The position numbers and the translations under genes were made by a program. Source: Stereum hirsutum FP-91666 SS1 (Eukaryota; Basidiomycota; Agaricomycetes; Russulales; Stereaceae). Taken from it: DNA of 64,000 nucleotides. The stretch spans positions 2,394,580 to 2,458,579 of the forward strand of contig NW_006763134.1 of assembly GCF_000264905.1 (NCBI RefSeq), given 5' to 3'. Under the pieces are notes generated by a model. That model was given only the letters and a program-made list of their open reading frames with translations, was not told the DNA's origin and searched no databases. Shown here one piece after another: positions 22,496 to 35,500 of the stretch (its first letter is position 1; each line of letters opens with the position of its first letter).

Positions 22496-25400
22496 CTAGA
22501 GCTTTCCCTCGGCGATACTGTGTAGTGTAGCGCTGTCCTCGCTTCCTTCCACCATAGCGCGGAACTTACTAGCCTTTTCCCGTAGCAGGGCGGAGGGTGT
22601 GTCGAACTCAACCTGAAAGCAATGGTTCAGATGCAGAGACAGGCGCTGGGGGACAGAACTCACAATACGTCCAGCATCTAGGACCATCTGCAAGCGATAG
22701 GTTGAGTACTATTAATGCGAAATTTATGGAGACGAATCTGCAGCAACTTACAATCCTATCAGCGTCCATGATGGTCTGCAGACGATGGGCGACTATGAGC
22801 ACAGTGACGTCCTCGGGCAGCTCCGTTCTGAGGGACTTTTGAATCACAGCGTCAGTTTTGTAATCTATATGGAACGTGAACCGTTAATGATAGGAGATCA
22901 TTTAGACTATAATGATACCGTACCAATGGACGAAGTAGCTGATTAAAGAAACGTCAATATTAGCAGCGGGGATGCCGGATAACCAATTTTCTTACCTTCA
23001 TCCAGGATAAACAACTTGCTGCCTCTGACCAACGCGCGTGCAAGGGCAAGAATTTGCCTCTGCCCAATTGACAGGTTGGCACCCGCACCCGATATTTGCG
23101 TCTCCAAAGTGAGACGCCCATCTCCCTCCTCAGCCTCAGCCTGGAGTGAAAAAAGTCCAGAAGCACGCAAGGCCGAGTTGAGCGTGGCGTCATCGTGTTC
23201 ACCGAAGGGATCTAGATTTTCTCTCAACGTCCCTCGTAACAATTCGGGCTACAAGGCAAAAAGATATATTGATCTAATGAACCAAAAAGATCGGGAGGAA
23301 GCGGCCTTACGACTTGTGGGATGATCGTTACACTAGATCGAAGGGTATCCAGGTTGATGGAGGTAGTAGGAAGCCCGTCGTAATAAATGTCTCCCTCAGT
23401 CAGGATGCATCGAAGGAGCGACAATGTCAGTGAGCTTTTCCCGCTTCCAGTCCGTCCAACTAGGAAGAAATGGAGGAATGGTCAGCATATGCTAGAATGA
23501 TGACAAATGGCAGTCACATACCAATACCGATGCGCTCGCCAGACTTGATGTGGAACGAAATATCCCTCAGGACGGCCGGGCCATCCTGTTTGCGCTATCA
23601 GTGAAGGGCCAGTCTCCAGATAATACGAGGCACTTACGACGGAATAGCGAGCGGACATATTCTCCACTCTGAGATCGCCGCTAGACGGCCAATGGGCTGG
23701 TGGAGCATTGTCGTTGGTGGGCTTCGGTTCTTGCTCGATAGCCACGTATTGCGAGATACGCTCTACGCTATTACCTGCAATAGCATCAGTCTTCCGCTCT
23801 CGTTCATACTCTTGCTTACAAAGGAGAGCGATACCTTGAACTTCGAAGTCGTTCAATGATCTCACCCACCAGAGAATCAAGGCGCTAAATCCCGCTATCC
23901 ATCCAAATCAATTTTATTCAAACAGAGAATATATGTTGTTCGGTACGTACCAGCCATGTTCATAGAGAATCCTGTGTCAGAAGCCTGGGTTTCACCTCTT
24001 TTGTGATGATACATGAGGTAGGCTGCGATACCGGCGGAGAATATTGCCCCGAGGACTTGCATGCGGAACGAGATCCACCTGTCAAGAGTGAACGATCAGT
24101 ACAAATACCTGAGAGACAAGCCCCGTCAGAAACGTAAACGGTGGCAGACCAACCGATTAAGAATATAGTACGTCCTAGCTACACGCGTGTGCCGGTCGGA
24201 ATATCGCTGCAACTCCTTCGTGAAGGCAGTCTCTGCCCCATATGCCCGTACAGAAACTGATGAATGCCGAGGAAATGATGATCAAAAAAGTGTTGTGAGG
24301 TGTCAATTCAAATGAACGCGACCTACCCAAACCAGACAATGTGCCACCAAAGTGTGCGAGAATTGGCGCTTTAGCGACACTCTGTTGGCGTTTAACGGCC
24401 AGTTGAGACGCAATGTACAGCCTTCCGCACATTCCTCCAATGACGAAGACAAGAAGGCCAGGGAAGATGAAGACCGGAGTGAGAAAGACAACGATTCCGA
24501 GCTTCGTCGCGAGAGATAATGTGAGCGTAAGCAGTATAAAAAATGTGTCCGGTAAGGGCCGGTCAACTGTATGAGGAAATGTCAGGTGAGTAGCGAGGGT
24601 GGTGAGAGAAAGTGTTGACATACTGGCTTGTATGTCAGCAGTACAGCGAGTGATTACTACGAAGTCAATGCATTTCAGATATAGTGTGTCGTATGAGCGT
24701 AATACTAAGCCGCACCTCGAGAGATCGGAGTCACATCTAACCATCTATAGGTAGCCCCCATGATGGAATTGATTAACCGGCGGTGAATGGACCTCGATCC
24801 ACGGAGAGATGCAAAAACCCAGAGAACATTAGTGGTCAATATGAACACTAAGGTGACCAGTACTGTCATGATGTAGATGGAAAGGTAGCTAAGATGACCG
24901 TGATGTCAGAGGAATCTCACGCTCTAATTTTTATATAAACGTACTAGGTAACATTAACCTCTGAAGAAGGGTGGGTCTCGTATTGTTGCGACCAGTACCC
25001 AAGTGACCACGTTTCAGCCATGACGGACAGGTGCATCGCGAGCATAGTGCTAATGTAGACATTCCAGAACGATATGTTCCATTGCCCACCAAGGCTATTG
25101 AAATAGAGTCTTACTGTGTTCAACCACGTCAATGAAATGATGAGAACAAAAAGGGAGCAGCTGGACATGACTATGACGACTTACGCGCAGCCCAGCTGAC
25201 ATGTCCTACGGCTACCTCCTCCGTTTCGACCAACTTTCCATCCTTCGGCTTGGCGCTCGCCTGCTCCAGTGGACCCAAATTCGGTTTCGTGTCCTTATCA
25301 TTATGTTCGTCCGTGTATGCTGCAGCCTCCCCGATATCCTCACCTTTCTTCAGTGCTTCAAACACGGACTCATAGGACGATACCGTGCCGTCTGAATGTA

Positions 25401-28400
25401 CGGTGACCACAAAGTTGGCAATAGGTTTGACGAGGTCCACGTTGTGAGTCTATATCACGACAATCAGTCTCTCTGTCTGCGGTCGCCAAAAAGTCGGGAA
25501 TACTAACCACGAGCAATACCGTACGTCCTCTTATCAAAGGGCCCCTGAAGCATTTATCGACGATCCATCGTGCCGTATGGACGTCTAGTGCTGCAAAGAC
25601 CTGTACAAGCCGTCAGAGAACGAGCAAACGTAGAAACGCACTTTTGTACTCACATCATCGAGAAGCAGGATCTCCGCATTGGAGTAAACAGCGCGAGCTA
25701 GAGTCAAACGGGCCTTCAAGCGGTGTGTTGAACGTCTGTCTTAGGATGATAGCTTAGACTGTCACTACCTTTTGACCACCACTGCATGAAGGTCATAAGA
25801 GTCAGAATGTCGTCCGAGGTAGCAGAGCGAAAGGAATCCACTCGCCTGAGGGTCAGACCCTTCTCCCCCACCTCGGTCATGTCGCCAGCATCGAACAGCT
25901 TCAGATCGTGCTCCAAGGCGCACTGCTGGATCACTGTAACATACTCGTCAACATGAGAATGGCTACGAGTCAGGGATTTAGTCTCACCTTGCTTGTAGCG
26001 GACTTCTTCGTAGGGTGAACCAAAGACTATGTTTTCCTGGTACGCTGTCAAATTCGCCTGTTCCACAATGAAGACCGACGACGCTCACTTTTATCGTCAA
26101 ATTTTGGACCCAGGACTCTTGAGCTGCGTACGCAATGCCTCCGCCGCGGGGAAGGTTATACCAGGACGATGGGGCGGAACGAATAAAGCGCATCTCGCCT
26201 GGGACGGGGCACGTCAGCCGTCTAATATGTGGCGGTGGCCCACATTACTCACCAAGCAGAGCCATGAGAAGTGATGTTTTGCCTGGTATACCGTCACATG
26301 AGAATAGACAGCGTCAATCAAACTGAGCAGTCATACCTGAGCCTGTTGGTCCAGTGACGAGGTTGATTCCACCTCTCTTGAATACCAGCTCATTCTCAAT
26401 GCGAAGCGTGAACCTTCCACCGTTCGGAGTAGAGACGCCGTCGGTACTTTGGTCAGATCTCCAACAGAATGAGGCTTCGTTGAAACCAATATTCTCTTTG
26501 TTGTAGTCCTCGATCGAGCTGCCGGTGGGGATATCAGGAGTAGATGCCAAGAGATCCGTCTACGACGAAATCAATACGAATGTCAAACAGCGACCGACAG
26601 GGAAAGACGTCACCTCGTGCAAGAATTCGTTTATTCGATCCAAAGACACCTTGGCTGGAGAGTTTAAATCGGTGTCATAAGCACTCTGGAGTACTCTCCG
26701 GAGAATAGTGACCAAGTACCGGCAATCAATCTCGGTGTCATCCAGAAGACCTCATTGAGTTGCTCCCGGAGAATATCGAATGCTGCACAGACAGGAGAAG
26801 TAAGAGACTGTTCGTTGAAACGAGAAGAAAAAGAGCTCACCAGCCAGAGACGAGAAGACAGCGGCCGCTGGAAGATATCATTCGCATATATGCAGGAGTA
26901 CAGGGAAGGAACTGCTCACCTGTCAACTCTTGTTTCATGACGACCGTCTACCGGAGAAAACATGGGTACACTCGACACTGAGATACAACCATTCGACTCA
27001 CATAAGTTGTATAGACCGCGATCATCGTCACTGCAGGAATGACATAGCTAATCGACGTTCGTCAACCATCACAACTTCTTCGGAGAAGGAAAGCTAAGTA
27101 CACAAGTACACTCACTTGAGGCTCCTGCTGAGTAGCGAAAGCAACCGTCCTCTCCTGACCCAGTGAAGCTCATCGTCTCGCTTCTCAGAAATTCGGCTGT
27201 TCATCTTAGCCTCCCACCCAAAGAGCTTGATCATTCGGAGAACGTTCAAGGCTAGGGAAAAGAACGTGAGCATCGGAATCACAGCGAGAAACATACTCCA
27301 AGAAGGTTTCGTACTTTCTGTGATTGTCTGCACCCGAGCATCCGTCTACTGTGTCGTTAATATGATTTCCATAGGAAGGGATATGCAAACCAACCTTCTT
27401 CATAGCCTCACGCTGGGTACTCTGCAACATCTTCGCGACGTTTCCAGGGACTGGAATTAGTATAAACATCACAGCGACGCCGACGAATGCACTGGTAGTT
27501 GCTTATTAGGATCGCCTTCGATGAGAAGCTGAACAACGTAGCGCACCTCCATCCCAACGCCTCATATAGGAACCAAACACTCAACGCCACCAGGACGGGT
27601 GTCCACAACACTTCCATATCCATTACCAATTAGCGTAATGGCCACCCGCTTGCACAGTGTGATTAACTAAAGAGGTTCAAACGCACCGACAGTCAGAAAA
27701 TCCCTTCCTGGCGCAATGGTGGCCATGTCCGTTGTGACGAGATTGTTGATTCTTCCCTGTATATTCCGCGCCTGAATACTATCCTTCGAATTTCCATCCG
27801 ACGAACGTTCGGAGGAAGTTTCCAACGAATGGGATGAGTCTGCCTGGACTCGAATGCGGAGAGTGTGCTCATAGATGAGCTGAGTCAGAACAGATTCCAT
27901 CCGGACCAAGGTGCGAGTCTATCACAGACATAGGCAAGTGAATACCGAGGCACTACTGGGACGACGCGAGACAGAAAGCGTACCCCGACAAAAATGTACC
28001 GCTCGAGTGTAAGGGAAGCACAGGTTGGGGCTAGGAAAAGCACAGCTATCCATACCCAAGGTTGAACCACGGGATCTTCCCCGTTGTTCTCCAGGGACCT
28101 TGACGGTAACACAATAAAGGATCCGGCGTTACCCCAGAGATTTCGAAACAACTCACGAGAGAAGTTGCTTGATAGCCAGAGGATTGAGAACCATAGAACA
28201 AGCCTGCAGAAAATGAGGGCGTTAATACAAGTGACTGAGATGAGGGAGCAGCGCAGACACGGACCGTAAGCACCAGCATGGACGTCATCTCCACGTATTC
28301 ATACTCTAGTCGTATGTTCCGTAGTCAGTCAACGGGACTCATACCAAAGACTGAGAGACTACACCATACGAAATACTCTCATAAGACTCCAGAAAATATG

Positions 28401-29509
28401 GCGCCTTCCACCACGAGTGAGAGAGTCTATAAGCTGCGCCACAACAATCAGTGCCAATATATATTTGCAAGCTGACGGTCGCAGACAACTCACAGGGGTA
28501 GCTCTCTTCAGTAGGTGCTTTGCATTATCATAATCTGCAAGAGGGGGAAGCTCATCGTAAGAGATCTTCGGATCGAGATAGGCCTTCCAGATGATCGGGT
28601 CAAGGAAGTGGTAGGTGAGTAGAGAGAAAATTGAGGCAGTCTGTTCTGGATTGGGGTCTAGTGCAGGCTCCTATACATGGAGAATTCAACCAGACGATTC
28701 GCGACATATAAGAAGTAGATAACTGACTTTCGGATCGAGAGGGGTATATTGCCTGGGTGAGAGGAGCGGTAGAAGGACGGCTGAGAAAAATAGTATGACT
28801 ATCTCTCCCCACTGTAAAGCGCCCGGAGACGGTACTAAGGAATGCTGAGCGAGCATAAGGGGCCACAGGGCGTGGTAAGCTGAGACGAAAAATGCGACCA
28901 CGAGGATGATGGTCAGGTTAGTGGACGCCGTGTCCCTGGATCTCTGCCCCGTCATCATAGCAACGATTGAAAGCAAGAGGGTATATATCTGCACGGGTGT
29001 GTATGAGATTAGGTAACGTTCGAGTGGGAAGCGCGCACACACGTATGTGATGCACGAGAGTATCTTCGCCCAACCAGGTCTTCTCAGCCAGTCGTCCTGT
29101 CCGCCAGCGAGGCCGACGCCACAAAATATAGATACCGCAGAAATCGCGACAAGCGCAATGGTGGAACCGAGTCGTAACACCTTGATATTGTCGGTATTTG
29201 CTCTACCAGAGGCGGCCTTCGGACGTGCAAAAGACGAGTCATATCCAGAAGAGTCTGCCTGAGTTGTAGGAGTTCCATGCGAGATCTTCCGGACCACAAC
29301 GCGAGACAGGAGGGATGCGAGAGAGATGCAAGCCACATAGGCAGGAAATAGGTCTATCCATGAATTCGCTGTGAAAATATGACCACTGGTACACGAAGAT
29401 GATGAGGCATAAGTATATCTAGCGTGAAGCCTATGGTCACCACTCACTCCGGATCGGTTTGCTGGGGAGTGTACCAGCTCTTTTCGAGACCAAACAATGG
29501 GATATGCAT
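22496..29509 (-). CDS. Full-length ABCC/MRP-type ABC transporter
   Basis: ATP-driven exporter of the ABCC class, predicted in the vacuolar or plasma membrane; substrates of fungal relatives include glutathione conjugates and drugs. Start ATG at 29509 (MHIPLFGLEKSWYTPQQ); stop at 22496. An N-terminal TMD0-like set of helices (29430-28700; DLFPAYVACISLASLLSRVV and VALVAISAVSIFCGVGL-like segments) precedes TMD1. NBD1 has Walker A GPTGSGKTSLLMALL split by an intron (26336-26362 / 26277-26285), GGGIAYAAQESWVQNLTIK, signature SGGQK|ARLTLARAVYS (25790-25680) and EILLLDDV. TMD2 spans about 25100-23900. NBD2 has VGRTGSGKSSLTLSLLR (23460-23410), signature NLSIGQRQILALARAL (23080-23026), KLFILDEATSSID, the H-loop VLIVAHRL and an ending IVEFDTPSALL. 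More than twenty short introns interrupt it, two inside one 27-residue stretch near the C terminus. All ATPase motifs are intact, so it should be active. I did not fix every exon edge. Confidence 0.9.
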
Positions 29510-32500
29510 ATCGACCTAGAGGAAAGCGGGAGTAGGGTACAAAGAACGACTGGCCTAGGACAGCTCTTTCGATCAAGAAAAACCCCGATAGCCGCCAAAA
29601 TGACTCGAAGTTGATATGCATTAGTAAGATCCGTCGGGAACCGCTGCTCGCCACAGTCGTCATCCGACATCAAAAAGATGGATCATGGAATCGTAATTAG
29701 TCATGGCATCGGAGCAGTTCATAAGTGAGTCCACGACTCCGACGAGGAAAAAAGGGAAGAAACAAGGAGCGGGCCAGCAGGCCGTTTTCTTTCATCAAGA
29801 ATTGGACTGCCGCTTGGGCCTCCGAGTGGCCCACCGTAACCACGGAACCACTCCTTCTCAGTGCCACGTCATTCCTCATTTCTCTTCCCCTCTCGCCCCC
29901 AACCGCGATATCTTCCTCTTCAAGCAACCGATACCCTCCGCTTTGCCGGTCTGCACATAGTTTCATGGATCTAGCATTGGAGATAGTTCAGATATAAGAA
30001 AGTCTCTCGGGAACGATAAAGCACCACATCTACCAGAACCTTGTCAGAATCTCGTGCATGAGACTCGTCTGTTTCTCGCTCGAATCATGTTCTGTGCATA
30101 ACCAAGCGAAGATTCGATTTTGGTGTGTGATTCTCCCCTCATTCCCTCGCGGTGTCCATAGCATTCATTCCGGATATATTAGCACTATATTAGTTTGAAC
30201 TGACTCCTCCGTCGCATTGTCCAACGATACGGACTCCACGACCACAAGTAGACAGAGAATACCCACTTTCATCGTATCTCAGCATCCTACCTCAGTCCCC
30301 GTGTACGCTTACCATGTTCCCTTGGGCGACCAGGGCACGATCTCAACCGGCGATTGAGTGTCAAATTTAGCGCACCGCATACGAGCACTCAAACTGCCCG
30401 CTCACGATGAGTTATTCCACGGTCGGGGACAGAGGAGTCTCCTAGATACCGATGTAGATGCTAACCTAGGTCCAACTAGGTCTGAAACAGGCTCCCTTTT
30501 CAGCATTTTCTCGATCCTATATGCGCCCCCCAAGCCCTGAGTCCGACCTTAGAAGCTGCTCGCAACACAAGTGCCACGTGCCACCGCTATTTCACTTCAC
30601 TTCACCAGGTCGTAGTGAGTCCGATCTCTTTTGGAATCACTCATGAGTCTCCTTCCTCCTGTGACGAGACGGGTCGCTGTCTACTCATCGGAAATCATCC
30701 TCGCGTTCTGTGAACGGTCTGCTTTGTTGGCCGTCTTTGGTCGTATCAAACTGGTCCGACAAAATACAGATACCCACACTACTCTCTTCCACGACTCTTC
30801 TGACCTATCTTCCTCGAAAGACGTCGATCTTTCTCTTGTTTTTCATTAAATTTCTGTGGTGCCGCTATGCGCTATGACGCGTCGACACGTCTGACCGGAC
30901 CTTCCGATAGTCTCGCGCCTCTTTATGATCTAGGTCGCACGCAGTTGTCACAACGAATCGAACATTCAATGTACATCATTCTATGTTTGCAGAACCCGAT
31001 ACCCAAGGCCACACCAGTGAATGTGGGTCCTCATCGATACACATCTAGCTTCTGCGTATCCCTTACAAGACATTGTGCGGTGCCACGGCGCAATGAGCTG
31101 AATTTCCACTTTATTTTAGTTCTTTTTGGCACGATGACTGGGTCAATTTGGACTGCACTTCTTCGTTATGTTTCCATTCTGCTCTCCCGGGTTCGAAGGC
31201 GTCCTCTCAAACATATGACCGACTCCAAGTGGCGTCTTGTCGTCCAGCACTGATGACATGATCTTCACCATATATCGGACATACGTCCTGCCTTGGGTGG
31301 AGCTATCCCTATCAACTGAGGTGGCACCCCGTATTCTGTGTTCTCGATCGTTCTCAGTCCCCGTGAATCGCAATAATACGGCTACCGGACTCTTGGTCGG
31401 ACTCTCGACGACGCTCGCAAATCACTGGCGACCACAACTCCTGGCCTACTTCTGCAAGTCAATTGATGCATCTTATAGTCTGTATGGTCCGGCATCATAA
31501 AAACTTACCAAGGCCTCGAATCATTTCATAACGGTGAGCGCACCTGCCCATCTTTCAACGCACTCACAATATGCGTCCTTTCGTATATCGGATCACAGAT
31601 ATCATTCTTCTTGCAATTGGAGGAGACCCCAGTCGTACGTGCTTCCGTTCCCATGGGCAACATCTCAGCTCAACAGACGGCTGAAGTGCATAATGAAGAA
31701 GAGCTCTCGGGACGGAATGTAGAGCGCTATGTATAGCTGTAGGTCCGGTCATTCCAGCGCAGCACCTGTTAACTCTGGAATATGGCACACTCTAGACCAG
31801 CTGCAGTTGTTCCAATGTCACGCACACCCGCTATGAATGCGTCCCGTCCCCCATCTGCATTGAGCTCGCTGTGTCTGGGATCTGTGCTTTGACTCGCTGA
31901 ATGAGGTACTTTCAAAGGATGTCGCTCCGTGAGACTCGTTGACGCTGTTCCATCTTCAGGAGCTCCATGCATATACATGGAGCGGCAAATAATTTCGGCC
32001 ACCTAGTCAGCCACCCTGCAACCAGCCAAAAACATAACATACCATAAGGAGTACGTGCCTTTCTCTTCTCGTATGGATCTGTCATAGCCAACTCACTAGT
32101 CCGTCTAGAATTCACGCGTCTATTTTCATACACGCCGCTGAGACACGTGCCGTTCCTGGCCGTAACACCCAACGCCACACCCGCTCTTATTCGTACGTCC
32201 ATAGGCTCACCGGAACGTCTCCCCATCCTTTGATAGTGACTGAACTTCTACATAACCTCAAAGTTGACGTCCTGTATACACATGCCCATTCTGTGTTCTT
32301 CGCAGACACAAATGAGTCATGTTCTTATGATCACTTTCGCGCCCGCCCTCGATATCAAACATATGCACTATCTTCAAGCGGTTACCCTGGCTAGGGGATT
32401 CTCCAGATACACTATGTTATGCACCCTGCGGACCTAAATCCTATTCTGACGTTCGGAGGCCCGTATTCTCCAGTATTCCTCGGACGGCCTCGGAAATATG

Positions 32501-35500
32501 ATTTGTGTTCTCCTTGCGGGACGGCAAAGCCTAGAGAAGACGTTTTGTCCACCCTGTGGCGCAACAAGAAATCTTTACAGACACTGGAGCATGGAAAGAC
32601 CTCGAGATCTGATTCGTGCAATGTAACACAAAGTTGGGCAGTCCCATGTGTCATGTTTGGATGGATGAGCAGGTCCGCATCTATTTCCGCGGCTGAGTAC
32701 TACACTATGCCTTTAACAAATTTCTGTCTCCCGTTTTCTTCCCGTTATCCGTGAAGCCCATGCCATATCTCCACAACAGGCGTTTCACCACTTTCATTCC
32801 AGTTCGTAGCATCATGAGAATTTTCGAGTTCCATTCTATGTCTTCTTACACTCACGACCGCGGCTTGATAGTCTAGTCCGTTAGAAGTCACCATCGTGCA
32901 CCTCTGTCCTCCACACAATACCTAGTCCATGCCCTCAATTTGGGATGTTTTGCGTCTAACTTGAATGCTTTGCCTTTTTGGATAAGACTTTCTCGGCGCT
33001 ACCCTCGGTGGCGTCAATCACAACTGCCCCAAAATAGCGCTCTACATACGCAGTCTACCTCGTGATACTGGTTGCATGATGTTCTTGACACTGGCGTAAT
33101 TTTTGCTTCCAGACGTATCCGCTGAGTTTCCTTCATTGGGTAACACTTCTTTGAGTTTCCAGGACGCTTCGAACAAACCTCTTCTCGCAGTGGCTGCAGT
33201 GTTCTCCTCGCCGCTACGTCCCATCCGTATCTCTCCGCCTGAGGGCCACCAAGAACCATCCGCTAACGAGATTACATAGTAGAAACCATAGGCCCCCCAG
33301 ACATCGTCTCCCATCGTGTCCCAATATCGTCGCATGATACGATCCCAGCTCGGACATCCGAAGACACGACCTCGGCCTCGAGCGTCTTTGATTACACCGG
33401 TGTATTTGCGGTATGCACCCTCATTCTACGTTTTCTAATCAGACATACCGAGCATTGACTTTTGAGTTCACTCTTTGAAGGATGATGTCGGTGTCTTCGT
33501 GCTCATCTCCGCGTCGTTCATGCCCCTGTCTATCTATGGCCTGAAACTTGCCTGTATCTACGTGCGTGGGTTTTGTCGACTGGGTATGGCAAGAACTCGC
33601 TGAAAGTTCGGCGGGATAGGGAGTAATTGTGTGGACGCATGCACTGTGGCTGCTCGAGTTATGATGTTCTGGCTATCTCTGGACTGGATGCGGACTGGCT
33701 GAGTAAAGCTTACTGTGAGAGGATTCTCGAGATAGAGTCCGGGTCCTCCGTCAGTCGGTCTCATGGCGTATGGCTCATGGCTCATGGCTAATCTAGGCTC
33801 TCTATGGTTCGGATACAACTGTATCCTGTTTGCTTCCACCGTTTGTCGGCCACAGGTCAATAAGGAGAAGTGGTACCTACGGCTGTGGAATAGACCTACA
33901 TAGGGACTGAGATGGACAATTAGAGGCCTTCTGTGGAGACATCAACGACTCTAAGACGAGACCGGTAGAGTCGGCTGTGTCTTGCAGTGGTGTTACGTGG
34001 TATGTCGGTCTATTTCTCTCGCACCTTTTGCCACCAAATGGCGTGTGATTTTTATGTTTACATTTCTGTAGGACTTCGACATCTTCTTTCCTTCGGTCGT
34101 GTGTCCACAGCACGCCTGCAATTTACCTTCTGGACACGGCCCAAGCTCGATTTTTGCCCACCATAACATTTTACAGTTTCCGTTCACAGTCTCCCCACTC
34201 TGTTTTTACTGAAGTAGTGATGCCCGTCGACGTCCGTCTTTGTATCTACACTCTTACTCCACCCACCCCCAACCTGGATGGCCGAACCCTCAAACTGACC
34301 TGACTTCTAGCGCTCATCTTCCACGCCCTCGAGGAATGCTTTTTCTTCCATCGGGAGTTTGACCCTCGTGCTCTCGTGTGGGGATCTCGAGAGCCAAATT
34401 TTGTCTCTTTCCCATTTGGTCCACGTCACTAAGGTCTTCTACTCATGTTCTTTAGTTCACTATTGTCTTGCACTGGTCACGGGAGTTCATTCTTTCGAGC
34501 TTCCGAACCTGCGGATACAATTCCCTCTAAAAGGCAGTGTTTGTTCCCTTTACAGTCGTGGCCAACGTGGATATTACTCTGTTGACGAAAAGTGTGTTCT
34601 TTCTCGTGACGAGTGAAGGGCGCTCAGGGACCTTTTGGCTTGCACTCGGGCTGATGTCTTTACTCTGTACTATCACAATCTTCTTGGGATACCACTGTGT
34701 CAGATATCTCTTACCCAGACTTCCAGCGCTCTTTATTCCGCAGATCCAAGACAGATTCTTTCGACGGCCGCGCGCAAGTTATGTATTCTGTGGCAGAGTA
34801 TGTGGCGCGCACGAGGTCGGTGCCACAAGAATAAATGTTTCATTTAAACATCCTGAGAACTAACTGTAACGGTCAAGACTCTGGAGACCTGCATTGCCGC
34901 CACGCACTCAGGGAAGATTTCACTCTGGTGTATATCCCTTTCGGCGAGTGTGACCAGACATTGTTCTGGTCCGATTCCATGACGAAGCAGTGAGACAACA
35001 TGCGGCTACGAGGCGGCGTAGTGGCCTTTCTCTTCCTATATCGAATAAGTTATCCATGTCAATTTGGTCTTGTTGGCAAGCGGAGAAACATATAGGAAAC
35101 CCCTGAAAGGATCGCGTCCGGCATCCCAAGCGATGTTCGCTTACAGAACAGAAAACCGTAGCACGCTTTCCTGCTTTTGTTCGCCGGGCCTTCCCTTATA
35201 AATCTCAGACAGAACCAGACATCACGTGTCCAAAGAACTCTTCCTTTGAGTCCTGAACCTTGCGATAACCTGGGACTGCACCCCGAACCGAGCTCTGTTC
35301 CGTGGCGCCATCCTTTCAACACCCTCGGGCGGTCAGGCCCAAACACCCCCCCTCCACGGCATATCTCCGTGACGACTCAGGCGATTTGCTTTTGGCCTTG
35401 TTCAGCTCAAGCCATCCACTCGTTCCGATGAACTTCGGAGTAAAAGAATTTGACGAGCACAGATAGAAATACTGACCGGGGTCCTAACATCAAGGTTCAA

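Noticed and set aside
29697..29997. Overlapping frames on both strands upstream of the ABC transporter
   Set aside because: The transporter start is well placed at 29509 by the TMD0 exon; these frames are Ser/Arg mirror images without a family.
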